The notes under the pieces: generated by a model
Databases searched by the model: none
What the model saw: only the letters and a program-made list of their open reading frames with translations
What the model was told of the DNA's origin: nothing
Shown here: positions 23,048 through 34,700 of the stretch, piece after piece
How the letters are laid out: each line of letters opens with the position of its first letter
Numbering within the stretch: position 1 is the stretch's first letter
Program-made: the position numbers and the translations under genes
Assembly (NCBI GenBank): GCA_903772945.1
Contig: CAICTM010000399.1
Coordinates: 1-64,000, forward strand
Direction: 5' to 3'
From: Seminavis robusta
Lineage: Eukaryota > Bacillariophyta > Bacillariophyceae > Naviculales > Naviculaceae
Length of the DNA stretch: 64,000 nucleotides

Positions 23048-24481
23048 ATGGGCCGTTTCTTCAAGAAGCTAATCTCCAAGGTGGAGCGAAAGATCTCTAA
23101 TCCGAGAGATGCTCAAGCAATGTTTGAGGAGAAGAAGCGTGAGTTTTGGGATGGCCGGTCTATTATATAGTTTTTCAAAGAACACACATACTTGCTAATC
23201 TAATGTCCGTCCATCTTTCTTATTACTCTCCCACAAAGCGGATGCTATGAAGAATGACATTCGTATGATTTCAGGATGTGAAGACGCCCAGACATCCGCC
23301 GATGTGTCCAACGTGGGGGCATTCAAGCTACCGGACCCAGCCGGTCGTGCCGGCGGTGCCTGCACATCCACCCTTCTCAGTATCCTCTACAAGGACGAGA
23401 AAGTCCCCGAGGATGACTTGAGCTTTACCGAAGTCTTGACCGCGATGCGTGAAAACCTCAAGAAGAGTGGATTCTCCCAGATTCCTCAGCTGACGGCGTC
23501 CGGTCCCATCGATGTCAATACGGACTTTGATTTGGTCCCCAAAACGGCCACTGGAACGAAGCGTGCCGTTGTATGTACTGTATTGTGGAGCTTGAGTTTG
23601 GGTCTTTCCTCTGATTCTTGTTACTCATCACCTGTTCATTTTTGCTTCTTTAGATGGTTGGTATCAATTATGTAGGACACAGCCCAGGCGAACTAAGGGG
23701 GTGCCACAACGACGTGGGCAACATGGTAAGATAGATATACAGGAGTGATCTTTCAATTATGACACACACACCGATCCGTATCTTACTAATAATGAATGTT
23801 ATCTATTGGATAATGTTTTTGACGACAGAAAAGGTACATTATGGAGGTCCACGGCTTCGAAGAAGAAAACATTCATGTCCTCATGGACGATGGAAAACAC
23901 GAGGAACCCACTATGGAAAACATGCTCAATGCCTACAAGAAGGTTGTTGCAGAGAGTGGAGATGGAGATGCCGTCTTTTTGCACTACTCTGGCCACGGCA
24001 CGAAACTGCGGGACGACGATGATGGAGAGGAAGGTGCGTTGCCGAGAAACGGAAATGCGTGGAATCGTTCATGACAAAGGTGCTATTACTGACCACAAGC
24101 TATTTATTTTTGTTCTAACAAACAGCGGATGGCTACGACGAAGCCTTGGTTCCCTTGGATTACAAGGAAAAGGGAATGATACGCGATGACGATCTTTATG
24201 ACATTCTGGTCAAACCCTTGAAACATGGAGTTCACATGGTAGCTCTGGTAGGTTGCTCGGTCATTGTGCCTTTTTCTTTTGGGCTTTCGTCTCTTACCAA
24301 ATGATTGTATGGTATGCAGATGGACTGTTGCCACTCTGGAACTATCATGGATCTGCCCTACATCTTCAGAGCTGATGGGTCGGACCAGCAGATGCATTTG
24401 GATGAGTCGCTCGACTTGGACGGTCTTTTCGAGGCGTTTGGTGGTGTTGCGGTTGGTATCTTGAGTTCCATTTTCAAGTAA
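23048..24481 (+). CDS. Type III metacaspase
   Basis: Cysteine protease of the caspase clan (C14) that cleaves after Arg/Lys; in algae linked to stress and cell death. Six exons: 23048-23138, 23239-23570, 23654-23725, 23829-24033, 24126-24247 and 24320-24481, all with GT-AG sites and matching phases. The protein begins MGRFFKKLISKVERK. The p10-like part comes first (SGCEDAQTSADV, LTAMRENLKKSGFSQIPQLT), followed by the p20 part (MVGINYVGHSPGELRGCHND, His in HYSGHGTKLRDDDDGEE, Cys in MDCCHSGTIMDLPY). p10 ahead of p20 defines type III, known from heterokonts and related algae. The Asp-rich stretch after the catalytic His suggests calcium binding. The end is short (GVAVGILSSIFK). No transmembrane segment. 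Confidence 0.93.
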
Positions 24482-24920
24482 TCTGAGTGTCACTCGAGCA
24501 GCAAACCCAACAATCTTAGTCTGTCGGTTGTGGGTGAAATTCTTCTTTTCCGTGGATGTTCACACTTGCATCAATCGATGGTTGAGTTTCCACTCTTTTA
24601 CTTGCTGCGGTAGTTTAGAGATCCCGAACAAACAAAACTCAACAAAACATTAGATGCCGTACATGGTGGTTGGTCGTCTGACTAAAGTAGTACCCACAAC
24701 TGATCAAAACTCGGGCATCCACATATTTAGATTTTTGCTAGCGGTCATCCGGCTCGTCCACCTCGTTTTCTGAACCAGTACATGCATCCCAGGACAACCG
24801 ATACTCTTTCTCATTGTCGTCTCCATCATCGTCCTCAAGTCATGAAATTCGTCGAATGCTGCTACCAAAGGAGCCAATTTTCTCTCGTACTAGTATCTTG
24901 CCATGATGTCGAGGCTTGCG
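24482..24920. other. Intergenic spacer
   Basis: About 440 bp after the metacaspase stop; no gene or repeat recognised. Confidence 0.45.
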
Positions 24921-25544
24921 TCAAATCCTTCGATAGCGCAATAGCAACGTCACCCAGCAATTTATGATGCGAGAAAAGTAACTCTGTCCAAGCAACGCAT
25001 ACGTACGTTCTGGGGAGGTCCGATCACCTAGCGCACCGCGGAAATCGTTTAGTTTGGTGAGAGAGTTGGCATCCAGCATGGCGCGATGATGGCGCGTATT
25101 CAAAAGCATGTTGGCGGCTTGACTTCCAATGTGAAATCGGAACATTTCGAGGGGAGGCTGCTCTTTGTTCGGAAGGGTGAGGTGGAATTCTCGACCGAGA
25201 CAGAGCTTTATTTTGAGAACTGGTGAGTGAATAGCTCCAGTACCCCTAGAAGAAGACACCGTCCAAAAGTATCTGCTCGTACGGAAAGCCTCTGGAAAGC
25301 CTGCGGTCAATGGAAATGGCAACAAGAGTGTGCTGCATTGGTCTACCACAATCCCACCGAAATTGTTGCCCGTCAAGGGAATATAAAAACGACCCCTCCG
25401 GTTACGAGCAGCAAAGTATAGCACGCTTGGATGTTCATAAGCCGTAGTATCATCTTCATCGTCGAGCAATCTTCGCGGGCGTCTGGTCTCAGGCGACGAC
25501 GTTTCGTCGTCGAAATCCCTTCCACGCACGGAACGAGCACTCAA
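24921..25544 (-). CDS. Unrecognised protein-like open frame, start unclear
   Basis: An open frame of 207 codons with protein-like composition: an acidic/basic N-part (SPETRRPRRLLDDEDD), a hydrophobic strand-like centre (IPLTGNNFGGIVVDQCST LLLPFPL), and a C-part with ERTYALLGQSYFSR. No ATG starts this frame in a good position; its 5' end reaches TTG, and an overlapping ATG frame (MAEHQQQQDGRSG) runs just upstream in another phase. It may be the last exon of a gene, a gene with a small error, or a remnant. I recognise no family and assign no function. Confidence 0.3.
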   Translation of the reverse strand: MSARSVRGRDFDDETSSPETRRPRRLLDDEDDTTAYEHPSVLYFAARNRRGRFYIPLTGNNFGGIVVDQCSTLLLPFPLTAGFPEAFRTSRYFWTVSSSRGTGAIHSPVLKIKLCLGREFHLTLPNKEQPPLEMFRFHIGSQAANMLLNTRHHRAMLDANSLTKLNDFRGALGDRTSPERTYALLGQSYFSRIINCWVTLLLRYRRI

Positions 25545-26186
25545 AACGGGCGGGTGCTGCCGCTTCTTCCATCTTGTTGCTGCTGATGCTCAGCCATTGT
25601 CCTCGTTTTTGCTTGCTTGTGTGAAGCTACGGTGGTGATTGCAGACTTTTGTTTTCCGACTCGTCCACAAAGCCACAGTGGCCAACTGCAACAACAATAT
25701 TTCAGCAGGTTCGTTGACGCGGACAAAGGCGCATCAAGAAAAATTCGTGTGAATGAAAGTGACGCGCGTACCGGTACCGGTACCACCGGTACCATGGATT
25801 CACGCCAAAACTCAACAAAACATTAGATGCCATGCATGTTGTAGACCTAATTAATTTTTAAAAACATGCACTTTACACAGTGTATCTTCTCCCGTCAACT
25901 ACTAGTACATCTATAGATATGCATATGCATATGCATAGCTCGCTCGCAGAGCGGCGCAAGAGTACTGTATGGTACTGTATTCGGTGGAATCCAACATACT
26001 ACGAGGTCAAGACAACGCCAATGCCACGTAGCGAGGGCCGACAGAGTGTCACTGCCTCTTCCCATCAAAACTTCAACGTTGCAAAACGCCACTACTGTAT
26101 GATGTATGGTGTGCATATATTTTAATCTTCATAGTTTAGCTTCCACGAAGTCTGGGCCAATTGTCGGTAACAGTACGTAAGCTACG
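25545..26186. other. Intergenic spacer with palindromes
   Basis: About 640 bp. ACCGGTACCGGTACC-type palindromes lie at 25769-25794. An ATGCAT palindromic run (tatgcatatgcatatgcata) lies near 25918-25937. No gene recognised. Confidence 0.5.
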
Positions 26187-26939
26187 ATGGCGGGTTTGCA
26201 AAGAATCCTACAAAGAGCTCTTTCAGGGCTGCTTCTTCGTACCGGTACAAGAGGTTCTCCATGGCCAACTTTGATCACGGCTGCGGCCAGCTTTTTCCTC
26301 GGCAAAGAGGTCCTTCGCGACGACCATGCGCATGGCAAAAAATGGAACGTTCTGAATGTTCCAAACGCCATCCTTGGACTGGGAGGCACCGCTGCCGCTG
26401 GTGGACTATTTCGCGGTCAAGAAAAGCTCGAGACAGCACTAGCCAATGTGTCCACCGCCAAAGACCTCTTATCTGCCAAGGAATTGGAGTTGATGCAGGC
26501 AAAACAAGCTCTGGTTGAAACACAATCCAGTGTCCGAGAGCTACAAGAGCACCTTGAGAACCAGAAAGCAAGTTTCCTTGCCATGTTGATTATCTTGACC
26601 ATTTGCGTGATTGGGATGGCCGTTGCTTGTTTGTGTCAGAAGTTGCATTACAACCAGCGTCGCCACAAGATGGCTGCTGATCACAGCTTGGAGCGTGAAC
26701 GGGCAATGAAAGAGAGAATTCGGCAGCAGGCAGCCGCGATGGAGGAACACAAAGCATCATTGCACAAGTCCCACGAAGAGCGACGATTTCAACAACAAAT
26801 GGAAAGTATGCGTGGAATCCCTCCAGGTCATCAACCGCTTATCTTCACCATTCCTCCAGGAGTCATGCCTCCTCCAGTTGTCCCCGCATTTTGCGATAGC
26901 ACTAATAGGTCACAATCCAGCGAGCGTTCACGTGGCTGA
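26187..26939 (+). CDS. Coiled-coil membrane protein, unknown function
   Basis: Single exon, 250 residues. The N-terminus (MAGLQRILQRALSGLLLRTG) is an amphipathic Arg-rich helix without acidic residues, which could be a mitochondrial leader. A heptad-rich region runs from about 75 to 130 (AKDLLSAKELELMQAKQALV), followed by one clear transmembrane segment (MLIILTICVIGMAVACLCQ, about 132-150). A second charged coiled coil follows (about 160-215) and then a Pro-rich end (IPPGVMPPPVVPAF). No family is recognised. It may be an organelle membrane tether; this is speculation. Confidence 0.65.
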   Translation: MAGLQRILQRALSGLLLRTGTRGSPWPTLITAAASFFLGKEVLRDDHAHGKKWNVLNVPNAILGLGGTAAAGGLFRGQEKLETALANVSTAKDLLSAKELELMQAKQALVETQSSVRELQEHLENQKASFLAMLIILTICVIGMAVACLCQKLHYNQRRHKMAADHSLERERAMKERIRQQAAAMEEHKASLHKSHEERRFQQQMESMRGIPPGHQPLIFTIPPGVMPPPVVPAFCDSTNRSQSSERSRG

Positions 26940-27419
26940 GCCCTTTGAAACTATGGTACAGTATCACGCGACTTTGTGTGTGGCCCATAAGCAGCTCTCC
27001 GGATACCGTGTGCTAGCAGCCTACCGGTGCTACTGGTAGGCAGTAGCTATGCATAGCTAGCTAGTAGAACTGTTGCTAAACTAAGAAGGTGAAATAAATT
27101 TAATGGCACCCACTACGTGGTTGATCCGAAGGTTTCCAATGACGGGGGAGTGTCAGCCTCGGTCGTCTGGCATCCTCGTCACATCCCTAGTTAGGGTACC
27201 GTACAGTACTAGCTAGTTGTAGCTAGCTAGCTAGCTAGTAGGTACCGGTAAAAGTACCAGAGCAGATGACCCTTGTATGACCGCGAGTGAAGACTTTTTA
27301 CCAAACAAACGACGAACAGGGTCGTCGAGCTGCTGTTGTTCGCCTTCCTTCCGCTCATATCCAAAGCAACAAGCTACTACCGTACTTGCCTGTGACAACT
27401 CGTTACATGTATCTGTACA
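26940..27419. other. Intergenic spacer with CTAG palindromes
   Basis: About 480 bp; GCTAGCTAG runs near 27050 and 27220-27240 and one GGTACCGGTA copy at 27241. No gene recognised. Confidence 0.45.
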
Positions 27420-29386
27420 ATGTTGCTCATCACTCTTTCGTTGCTGCCATGCATAGTTGTGGCGATGTCGGCCGACATTCACAAGCACAACAGCAGACTG
27501 CAGGCCACTTCGATCACCATTCCCTCCGATTTTGTCTTCGGAAAAGTTAGGTCTCTTCAAGAGTACAATTCCACCATGTGCTCAATATGTCGTGATGCCA
27601 GAGTTGTAGCTGACAGGGTCCCAGATTACCCTGTAGGTGAAGGCCTGCCTCCCAATGTTACATGTGGAGAGTGGGAGTACATAGCCCAAACAAGCATGAC
27701 AGCAGAAGCGTGTGAGTCTGAGGGCATTCGCTCCTTCTATTGGCAGTGCTGTGATGGCGGTGTGCCATTCTACAAGTGCGAGTCCAACATTCGAAAGAAA
27801 CTATTGGAGGACTATGATCCTGCTGTTCCACCAATTTTGAGCGCTCAAACTCCTCTAAACGTCTCAGTCACTGTGGAAGTGTTTGCAGTGGAAAAGATTG
27901 ATGTTCAAGGTGGAACTGCTAAGATTTTGTGCAGTGTTTATCTGGAATGGAAAGATGAACGCCTCAAATGGGAACAAGAAGACGAAACTTGTGCTGGATA
28001 TGTGTCCATGTATGCTGGGGCAGACCGAGAAAAGACAGAGGTTTGGGTGCCTGATATTGACCTACTCAACCAAGTGGAGGGAATGCAGACATTACCGGAC
28101 ACAGCAGCATTGGTCTTTAGTGATGGGACGGTGCATTGGAGTCGCAATGGTGGAATTACTGCCTTTTGCCAGTTTGCAGGCCTGAGCCAGATTCCCTTTG
28201 ATGTTCTAGGCTGTCAGTTCATTGTTGGGCCCTATGTTCGTCGAGATCCAAGCCTCATCAGCTACCAACTCTTCAATGGGACAGGCCTCCTACAGGGGAA
28301 GTTTGAGCCAACATTCAATGAATATTTGCCCGTGCCAGAACTCTCTGAGAGTGGCACAGCCTTTGATGGGGTTGTGCTATACTTCAACCTTTTCTACCGC
28401 AGATCTCAAAAGTATTATGTCAACAATCTTCTCGTAAGTGACGTCAATTTGCATGCCGATACACACTACCACACTGGCTAGTGACGGTACTAATTTCTCT
28501 ATTTTTGCCTGAATTCTTCATCCACCAGATCCCCACTATTATTCTTACATATGTCAGCATGGGGACATTCTTGCTGGACCTTCGAGTGGGCGAACGACTC
28601 AGCTATGGCATGGCTTTGACATTGGTGGTGGTTGCCCAGCAAATTGCTACTGGAGGCTCCATTCCCATTAGCAATGAACGGCTGTGGATAGACAAATTCA
28701 TTGGTTGGAGCTTCTATTGGGTGATTGTTGGATTGGTGGAATCTGTCATAATTGGTTACATCTACTTTTTGCGCGAGGATAAGGCTGCTCAGTTGTCACC
28801 TGAAGGAGGGAACCGCATCTATGATGGAATGAGAGAATCTGTCTTTGCAGCTCAGCCTCCAGCACATAATCACCAGGAGGAAGACAACAAAAACAGAGTT
28901 CGCCAAAACATGGATTTCTCCTCCTCCACCAACTGGTCTAGCCCACATTTGAGGGAAGGGGAAGTTGATTGCGACAACTATGCGAGTCACTTGGAGGAGC
29001 GCAAGACTCGGCCAACAATTGCCAGCAAAACAATTCCTCAGCAGGAACAATCCACAGGTGAAATTGATGGCCAGAGACGATTCACTACCTTCAAGCAGCA
29101 GCTTGGAAAGAACCAGTCACAAAGGAGTCTTGGTGAGACAACAAGTGGTCAATGGTATCCCAAAGAAGAAAAGCGAGAATATGGAATGTGGAAATTTGTT
29201 TACACAGTGTCCCTTCGGAAGATTGATCGGTTCTTTTTCTTTTTTACACTTGTGACATACACACTCTTTGTTATTGCCATGTTTGTTTCCCGGCCATACT
29301 GGGGTCAGAACCTGAAAAATGTCTGGCTTCACCAGGGTGACACTAGCTGGGATTCTGAAGTTGAGATTCGTGGTACCGGGCAATGA
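27420..29386 (+). CDS. Cys-loop pentameric ligand-gated ion channel, copy 2
   Basis: Paralogue of the channel at 18255-20216, in opposite orientation. Exons 27420-28433 and 28529-29386; the 95 bp intron sits at exactly the same codon boundary (YYVNNLL / IPTIILTY) as in copy 1 but is not a multiple of three. The signal peptide is shorter (MLLITLSLLPCIVVAMSA). The Cys-rich N-terminal region is conserved (CSIC, NVTCGEWEY, YWQCCDGGVPFYKC). The channel ectodomain has EVWVPDIDLLNQ and the Cys-loop CQFAGLSQIPFDVLGC. M1-M3 are nearly identical to copy 1, while the M3-M4 loop is diverged. M4 reads FTLVTYTLFVIAMFVS. Ligand and ion selectivity are unknown. Confidence 0.88.
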
Positions 29387-30100
29387 CTGCCCCCAAGGGG
29401 AATTTATTTGCTTGAATCCTGCTTGCGATGTTTGCTCACCCACAGGCGTTGGATTTTCCAGATACAAGTTACTGGTACTGTACTGCCTTGCCTTGTTTGG
29501 AGGTTCATATCCAGATATGTGGCATGTCTCAGGTCGGTTCAAATTTGACAAGCGTGCTGACACTGCGCTGACAATCATGCATGCAACCAACACCCGCCAA
29601 CATTCTTCCTTCGCATCTCCCAACCTCCTTTACCTCTCGAAAAGAGGCAGTGCTGCGAAAAGTATAGAAGGTCCTGTGAAATCAATACGTAAGGAAGATT
29701 CAATCCTCAGTACCGGTAAGGCCAGACCGCGCAGCTATGGTGCAAATGGCTCGTTGTCACCCGGTTGAATGCAGATGGAATACAGTTTAGAGATCTCTGG
29801 ATGCAGATAGCTATGCAGATCATTTAGCTTGACGTGCAACTTCCATAAACTTTTCGTTTAGGGGTTGTCTCGAAGTCCGAACAAAGATAGAATTTCATAT
29901 CGTGAATTGCATGATGTGCGTAAAGTCAGTGTAACCAGATCTACAGTTATCCCTTTGAAACGTTTGCCAGTGGGGAAAAGGCAGGGGAAATTCAGCAGAT
30001 TTCATACCGTAACTGTCCCACCAAACTTGATGTGAATTGTTGGGATCAGCTGGCTCAAACAAAACCACCTGACTAGTGGTCCTCAGATGGCAGTATTTTA
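29387..30100. other. Intergenic spacer
   Basis: About 710 bp between the channel and the convergent VKOR-like gene; no gene or repeat recognised. Confidence 0.45.
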
Positions 30101-30731
30101 TTATACACTTTTTTGCTTCTTGACACTGTTTCCTGGCCCGAAAAGATTCCAAGTTAAAGTTGAATTGATGACATGGGTGCTCCAACAAAGAAGACACAAC
30201 TCTCGAACCACAAATGTCAGCTGGTAAGCCAAGAATACAGAGGAAGACATAGCTGCTACGGTCAGGCAGTACGTCAATTCAATTGGAACCAATTGAGAAA
30301 AGAGTAACATGTACAAGTAGTAGATTGATCCCAGAACTGCATTTGGCACATCCAGTACGTGTCCCTCTGGGATGATTCCAAAATAAGACAGCATTCGTCC
30401 TTGTGGTAATTGGAAGACTTGGCTGAGAGAATATGAAGGGGAAAATTGAGCAAACAACAGAGCATGAGGAAAGACTGTTAGCGTTTTCGATTGCATACCG
30501 TATGAGCAAGCTAAACAGCACCAAGACAAAGCACTTGATATCGCACCTGCAGCTGGCCCCAATTGCCTGAATATCACACAAAGCCGTGAACTCCTCTTCC
30601 ATTTCTTCCGGCGCTTCTCGAATATGATGGACCTTCCATTCAACGTAGACAGCATAGATAGACAGGACCAAACCAACAAACGATATCGCAGAGCGGAGCC
30701 CTGCTCCAGGTACATCAGCAGCAGCAGTCAT
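30101..30731 (-). CDS. VKOR-like membrane thiol oxidoreductase
   Basis: Vitamin K epoxide reductase family protein: a membrane enzyme coupling quinone/epoxide reduction to disulphide formation. Two exons, 30731-30547 and 30422-30101. The join restores GASC-SQVFQLPQGRM at a split codon. Loop cysteines are seen in LCDIQAIGASC and the active-site pair in ELCLLCWST (CxxC). Other hallmarks: a Ser in CSQVF and NAVLGSIYYLYMLLF after the loop. Four hydrophobic helices; total length about 168 residues, like the animal stand-alone enzyme. There is no fused thioredoxin domain, unlike the plastid LTO1 type of plants. The end KKQKSV is basic and could act as a retention signal. ER location is inference. 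Confidence 0.9.
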
Positions 30732-31130
30732 GGTGCAGTATCACTGATTCTGCGGATATTCAACTATCTACCAGTACGGTAACGAAGACAACAGGACAAA
30801 AGATGTTGTTGGTCGACGCTTTGTGCTTTTCTTTCTTGTCTCTTCCCGGTTTTGCTTTCACGTTTTCGTCTTTCGTCATTCATGATTCGTGCCAAGACTA
30901 AAATTGCTTGGCTGCTTCTTTTGCGGCAACCACAGACCGTGCCATGTCCATCACACCAGAACCAGGTACGGTATGGCGGCCTTTCTGTGGCTGCACCCCC
31001 TATCGGTAGTCGCTGGGCTCCTTCCCAGAGTTAGCTAGCTAGGATATCGGTGGCACTGTATTGCTACCTGGCCAAAGCCAGAGATTATAGTTTCGTGGCT
31101 ACAGGTCCTCGGGTTTTCTTCCGTTCTATA
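30732..31130. other. Intergenic spacer
   Basis: About 400 bp; contains CTAG-rich sequence near 31025-31045. No gene recognised. Confidence 0.4.
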
Positions 31131-31286
31131 CAGGAACACGTCTCCTCTGGTTTAGAGGCGAGATGGCACTTAAGGCGAGACTGGCCGGGCGAGAGTGGAA
31201 AGGAGAGCCAACGGCTCGGAACACGCGAGACCGGCCAGGCGAGACTTAAGTGACAGCGAGACTCAACCAGCGGAGACGTGTTCCTG
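31131..31286. mobile_element. Small foldback (MITE-like) element
   Basis: A 156 bp segment bounded by perfect 15-16 bp inverted ends: caggaacacgtctcc at the left and its reverse complement at the right. Internal arms (CACTTAAG next to CGAGACTGGCC, and GGCCAGGCGAGACTTAAGTG) also pair imperfectly, so most of the unit can form a hairpin. It has no coding capacity. No clear target-site duplication was seen. Confidence 0.6.
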
Positions 31287-31722
31287 TTGGAACCAGTTGA
31301 GAAGCCCACCCTAAGTAATCAAAATGTGACGGTTAACATGTCACTCCAGACTTGAGTAGAGTCAAGTCCAGACTTGTCCTTTTTAACTTCAACTTGTGTA
31401 GACTTGTACTAGAGGCTACACAACTGCACTAATTTCTTCGAGACGGGTTCCATCTCCAACCATTCTTACTTAGTTAGGCAACGCAAGATCCGCGGGTGCG
31501 GGCTTCCAGACTACCGTACCGATGCTTCAGTACAGAATCGAAATTGGGGAGGCCTCTAGCTCCTCGAGAACATGGTCAAAATGGGAAAAATCATGTGTGC
31601 TCCCACGCCTCTATGTATAAAGTAAGGGAGCGAATATGATTTTCCATGGGTTGGGCACTTTCTGGTCATGAACAAGGCCTCCCCAGTGTTGAAATGAGCG
31701 ATTTGCCTCTGTTTCCCACGGA
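31287..31722. other. Intergenic spacer
   Basis: About 435 bp between two repeat elements; no gene seen. Confidence 0.4.
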
Positions 31723-34700
31723 TTTCGAAAATGTGAGGCTGAAAAAGTGAGGTTAGTTTTAAACTAGATGGCCGGCTCTCCAGTCACAGAACCTCTTTCT
31801 CAATTTGGATTTAGCCGTTGCACCCAAAGTTTATCACACAACAAGTTTCACGACCATGTTTGTCAGTGAAAGCCCATGTTGTTCACATCCTTTCGTTCCG
31901 CGAAACCAATCGGCGACCATGTTGAATGTCAACCTCTCCTGTCATAAGCGCATGTACGATCGATATTTCATATTCCGAGTAACGTTCAATGGCGTCCGAT
32001 TGAAATTCCACAATGATGTATTGCCTCTTTATCAGATGGGATCGATATTTCGCTGCATGTGGAAGACGGCACGAACCACTGAAAGAGAAGCGTCGCAACG
32101 GAAGAAGATCCAATCCGAATCAGTCGGAGCCGTCTTCATTCTCCTAAAGAAAGCGTCTCATTATTTTGACTATCGACACTTTAGCAGAGCTCTGCAAGAA
32201 TCTTCAACAATCGAACGAACGAAATGGCGCTTCTTCTTCATTATCTTTCTTCCTTTTGGATTGACCGACCATGGGGATCGGCCGTTCGGCCTGCATTGTT
32301 GGGATCGGGATTCTTCTACTGCTAGCTACTGCTTCTACGCTGCCTTGGCTTGTGCTGTCACGTCATCTTACAAGGCTCCACGCTCGGTCCGTCACACGCT
32401 TCAAGGAATTTGCTGGGTCCGTCAATCCAAGTTCTCTTCGCCGTCGGTCGTTGATTTTGCCGTGGAAGCTTGCGCAACACCTGGAAACTGCAGCTTCAAC
32501 CATGGCTCCCTCCAAACGCAAGAACAAGAAGAACCGCCGCCACAGTGGCACACTCAACCAAAGGAAAGGGCGAAAGAACTACTCTGCCTCTGAGTTGGCT
32601 CGAAAGAAAGCCCAAAAGACTGTTACTCCTGCAACTCCTGAGGAAGCAATAGCAAGGCGTGTCAAGCGTGCGAGTGACGTGGCTGAAGCTTTGGGGATGA
32701 GTCCAACCCGTCGTTCTCATCATGCTCGTCTTGCAGATCTTTCCTCGGACGAGGAGGAGCCCCTCCGGTCCTTGGCGGATCGCCTCAAGCCTGACAAACA
32801 ATGGAAGAAGACGACTCGGATCCTGATTACAATGACATGGATTACATTCCGGATGAGCAGAAGGTCAAGGCTGCTTTGGCGCATATTGCCAGAGAGAGGC
32901 GAAGAAATGGCTATTGCATATCTTTATGCTTAAAAGTATGCATTCCACGAGGACACGAAAGACACTCCATGGATTGGCATCAACGGCACGCAATCAAGAT
33001 CCGCAGAGACTTGTACGAAGAAAGCAACCGGACAAAGTATGTTGACGTCTTCACCGACTTGCATCATTGCTGCGAGCAACACATTGTCTACACTGGCCAG
33101 CGGGTTCATTCTGGACTCAAGCCCGTCATCATCCCAAACAATCGTTTGATGCCGTCTTCATTGCCAACTGCATTGAACGGAAGAGCATGAGCGTGACAAT
33201 GGCGATGCAACATCTGAATCGTCTTCGAATTGAAAGAGGCTTGGTCCCTTATTCCAGGTCTGCCGTCGATGCTTGAAGAAACGACTCAAGCACAGGGTGG
33301 TGCCAATTCGCAAGCGGAAGCAAGGCAACAGGGATGTCAACTCCCCTTGGGCACTTCGTCGTCATGGTTGGGCTACACAGCTCTTGCTTCGCATGGGACA
33401 TGATGTTGATGTTCCTGACCGGCTTCGTGAAGCAGCGCTGACGGATCCTCCAGAGGAACTACCTCAGCGACAAGTGTGTTGGGCTTGGACGGCTGGATCA
33501 GTGACGAATCGTCTGGTTCTCTTACAAGGCTGATTCTTCCAGCTCGATTTCCAGTCAACGCCTCCGACTCCCCTCCTGATGAAGTCAGTGCGAACGACGA
33601 AGGCAGTGCGAGTTCCAGTTCGGAACAACAGCCTGACGATTCCTCTCGTGCGTCCGGTTCTGGCTATGAGTTTCCACTTCCGCCCTGCTTTGATATTGAG
33701 AAACTCAAAGCCGCAGGATGGGATTTTCAAGTCGATGATTGTACCGTCTGGGATGAGATGAGGCCAACGCTTGGGATACGTCTCTCAACAAGGACGTGAA
33801 TGATTCAGTGAATCGTCATATCATCATTACGAGCCATTTGGATGATGACGACCCAACCAAGTTCACCATCTCGACACCAAAGCGTGGGCAGGAAGCGTAC
33901 CATCGTGTCCTCCAAGGCACCGCCCAGCGAACGCATCGTCCAGGATATGGATCGATTCGAAGACTCGATGATGGCGATTCACCTGGCTCGAGGCGCTGTC
34001 GTCCAAGGCCTTGGCGACCAGAAGGGTATTCGAGCGCAAGAGAATAAGGCGGCAATGGTGAAGGACGGTACATTCGTGGAACGTCGCGGTGGTGCTCGCT
34101 ACCGCAATATTGTGGATGATATTCTGACGATGAAGTACCAGTGGTGGCATGCCGATGCAATTCCGCATCTTGGTGGTGGTTATGCGGTTCTCCAAGAGGA
34201 GAGTGCGGAGGATGTGGCGGCTCGATTGGAGACGGGCAATCTCTTTGGCTTTGAGCTTGACAAGGACGGCAACGTTATTGACTTGTTGGTTGATCAAGAC
34301 GAGGTTCAGTTTGACGACAATGGGGACGAGATTGATGATGCAAATTTCATTCCAGAGGAAGAGGATGGAAAGGTGAGTTTGTGCTGTTTGAACTGCTTTT
34401 ATTGGTCTTATTTCTAACTCCCTTTCAACTGTTGCCATTTTTGGATTCCTAGCTTGCTGATGAGGTGTAGGAGTGAATGTTGCAAGGCATGCAACAGGGG
34501 ATGGTGATGGCTTGTGTTTGTTGAGTGTGGTTGGTGGTCTTCATATTGAGTCTGTGGGTGGTTTGTGGGCTTCACGGGAAGATCTTTCGCGATGTGGGAC
34601 GATGGGATCTTTCCTGACGGATCTTCGAGGAATTTGTGAGAGGATCATGGGATCTTCGCGGTGGCTTAACTCGCTCACCAGTTGGTTGGTGTTTCGATGG

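Noticed and set aside
31085-31309. Open frames across the foldback element
   Set aside because: Both strands are open because of the inverted repeat; there is no protein-like content.
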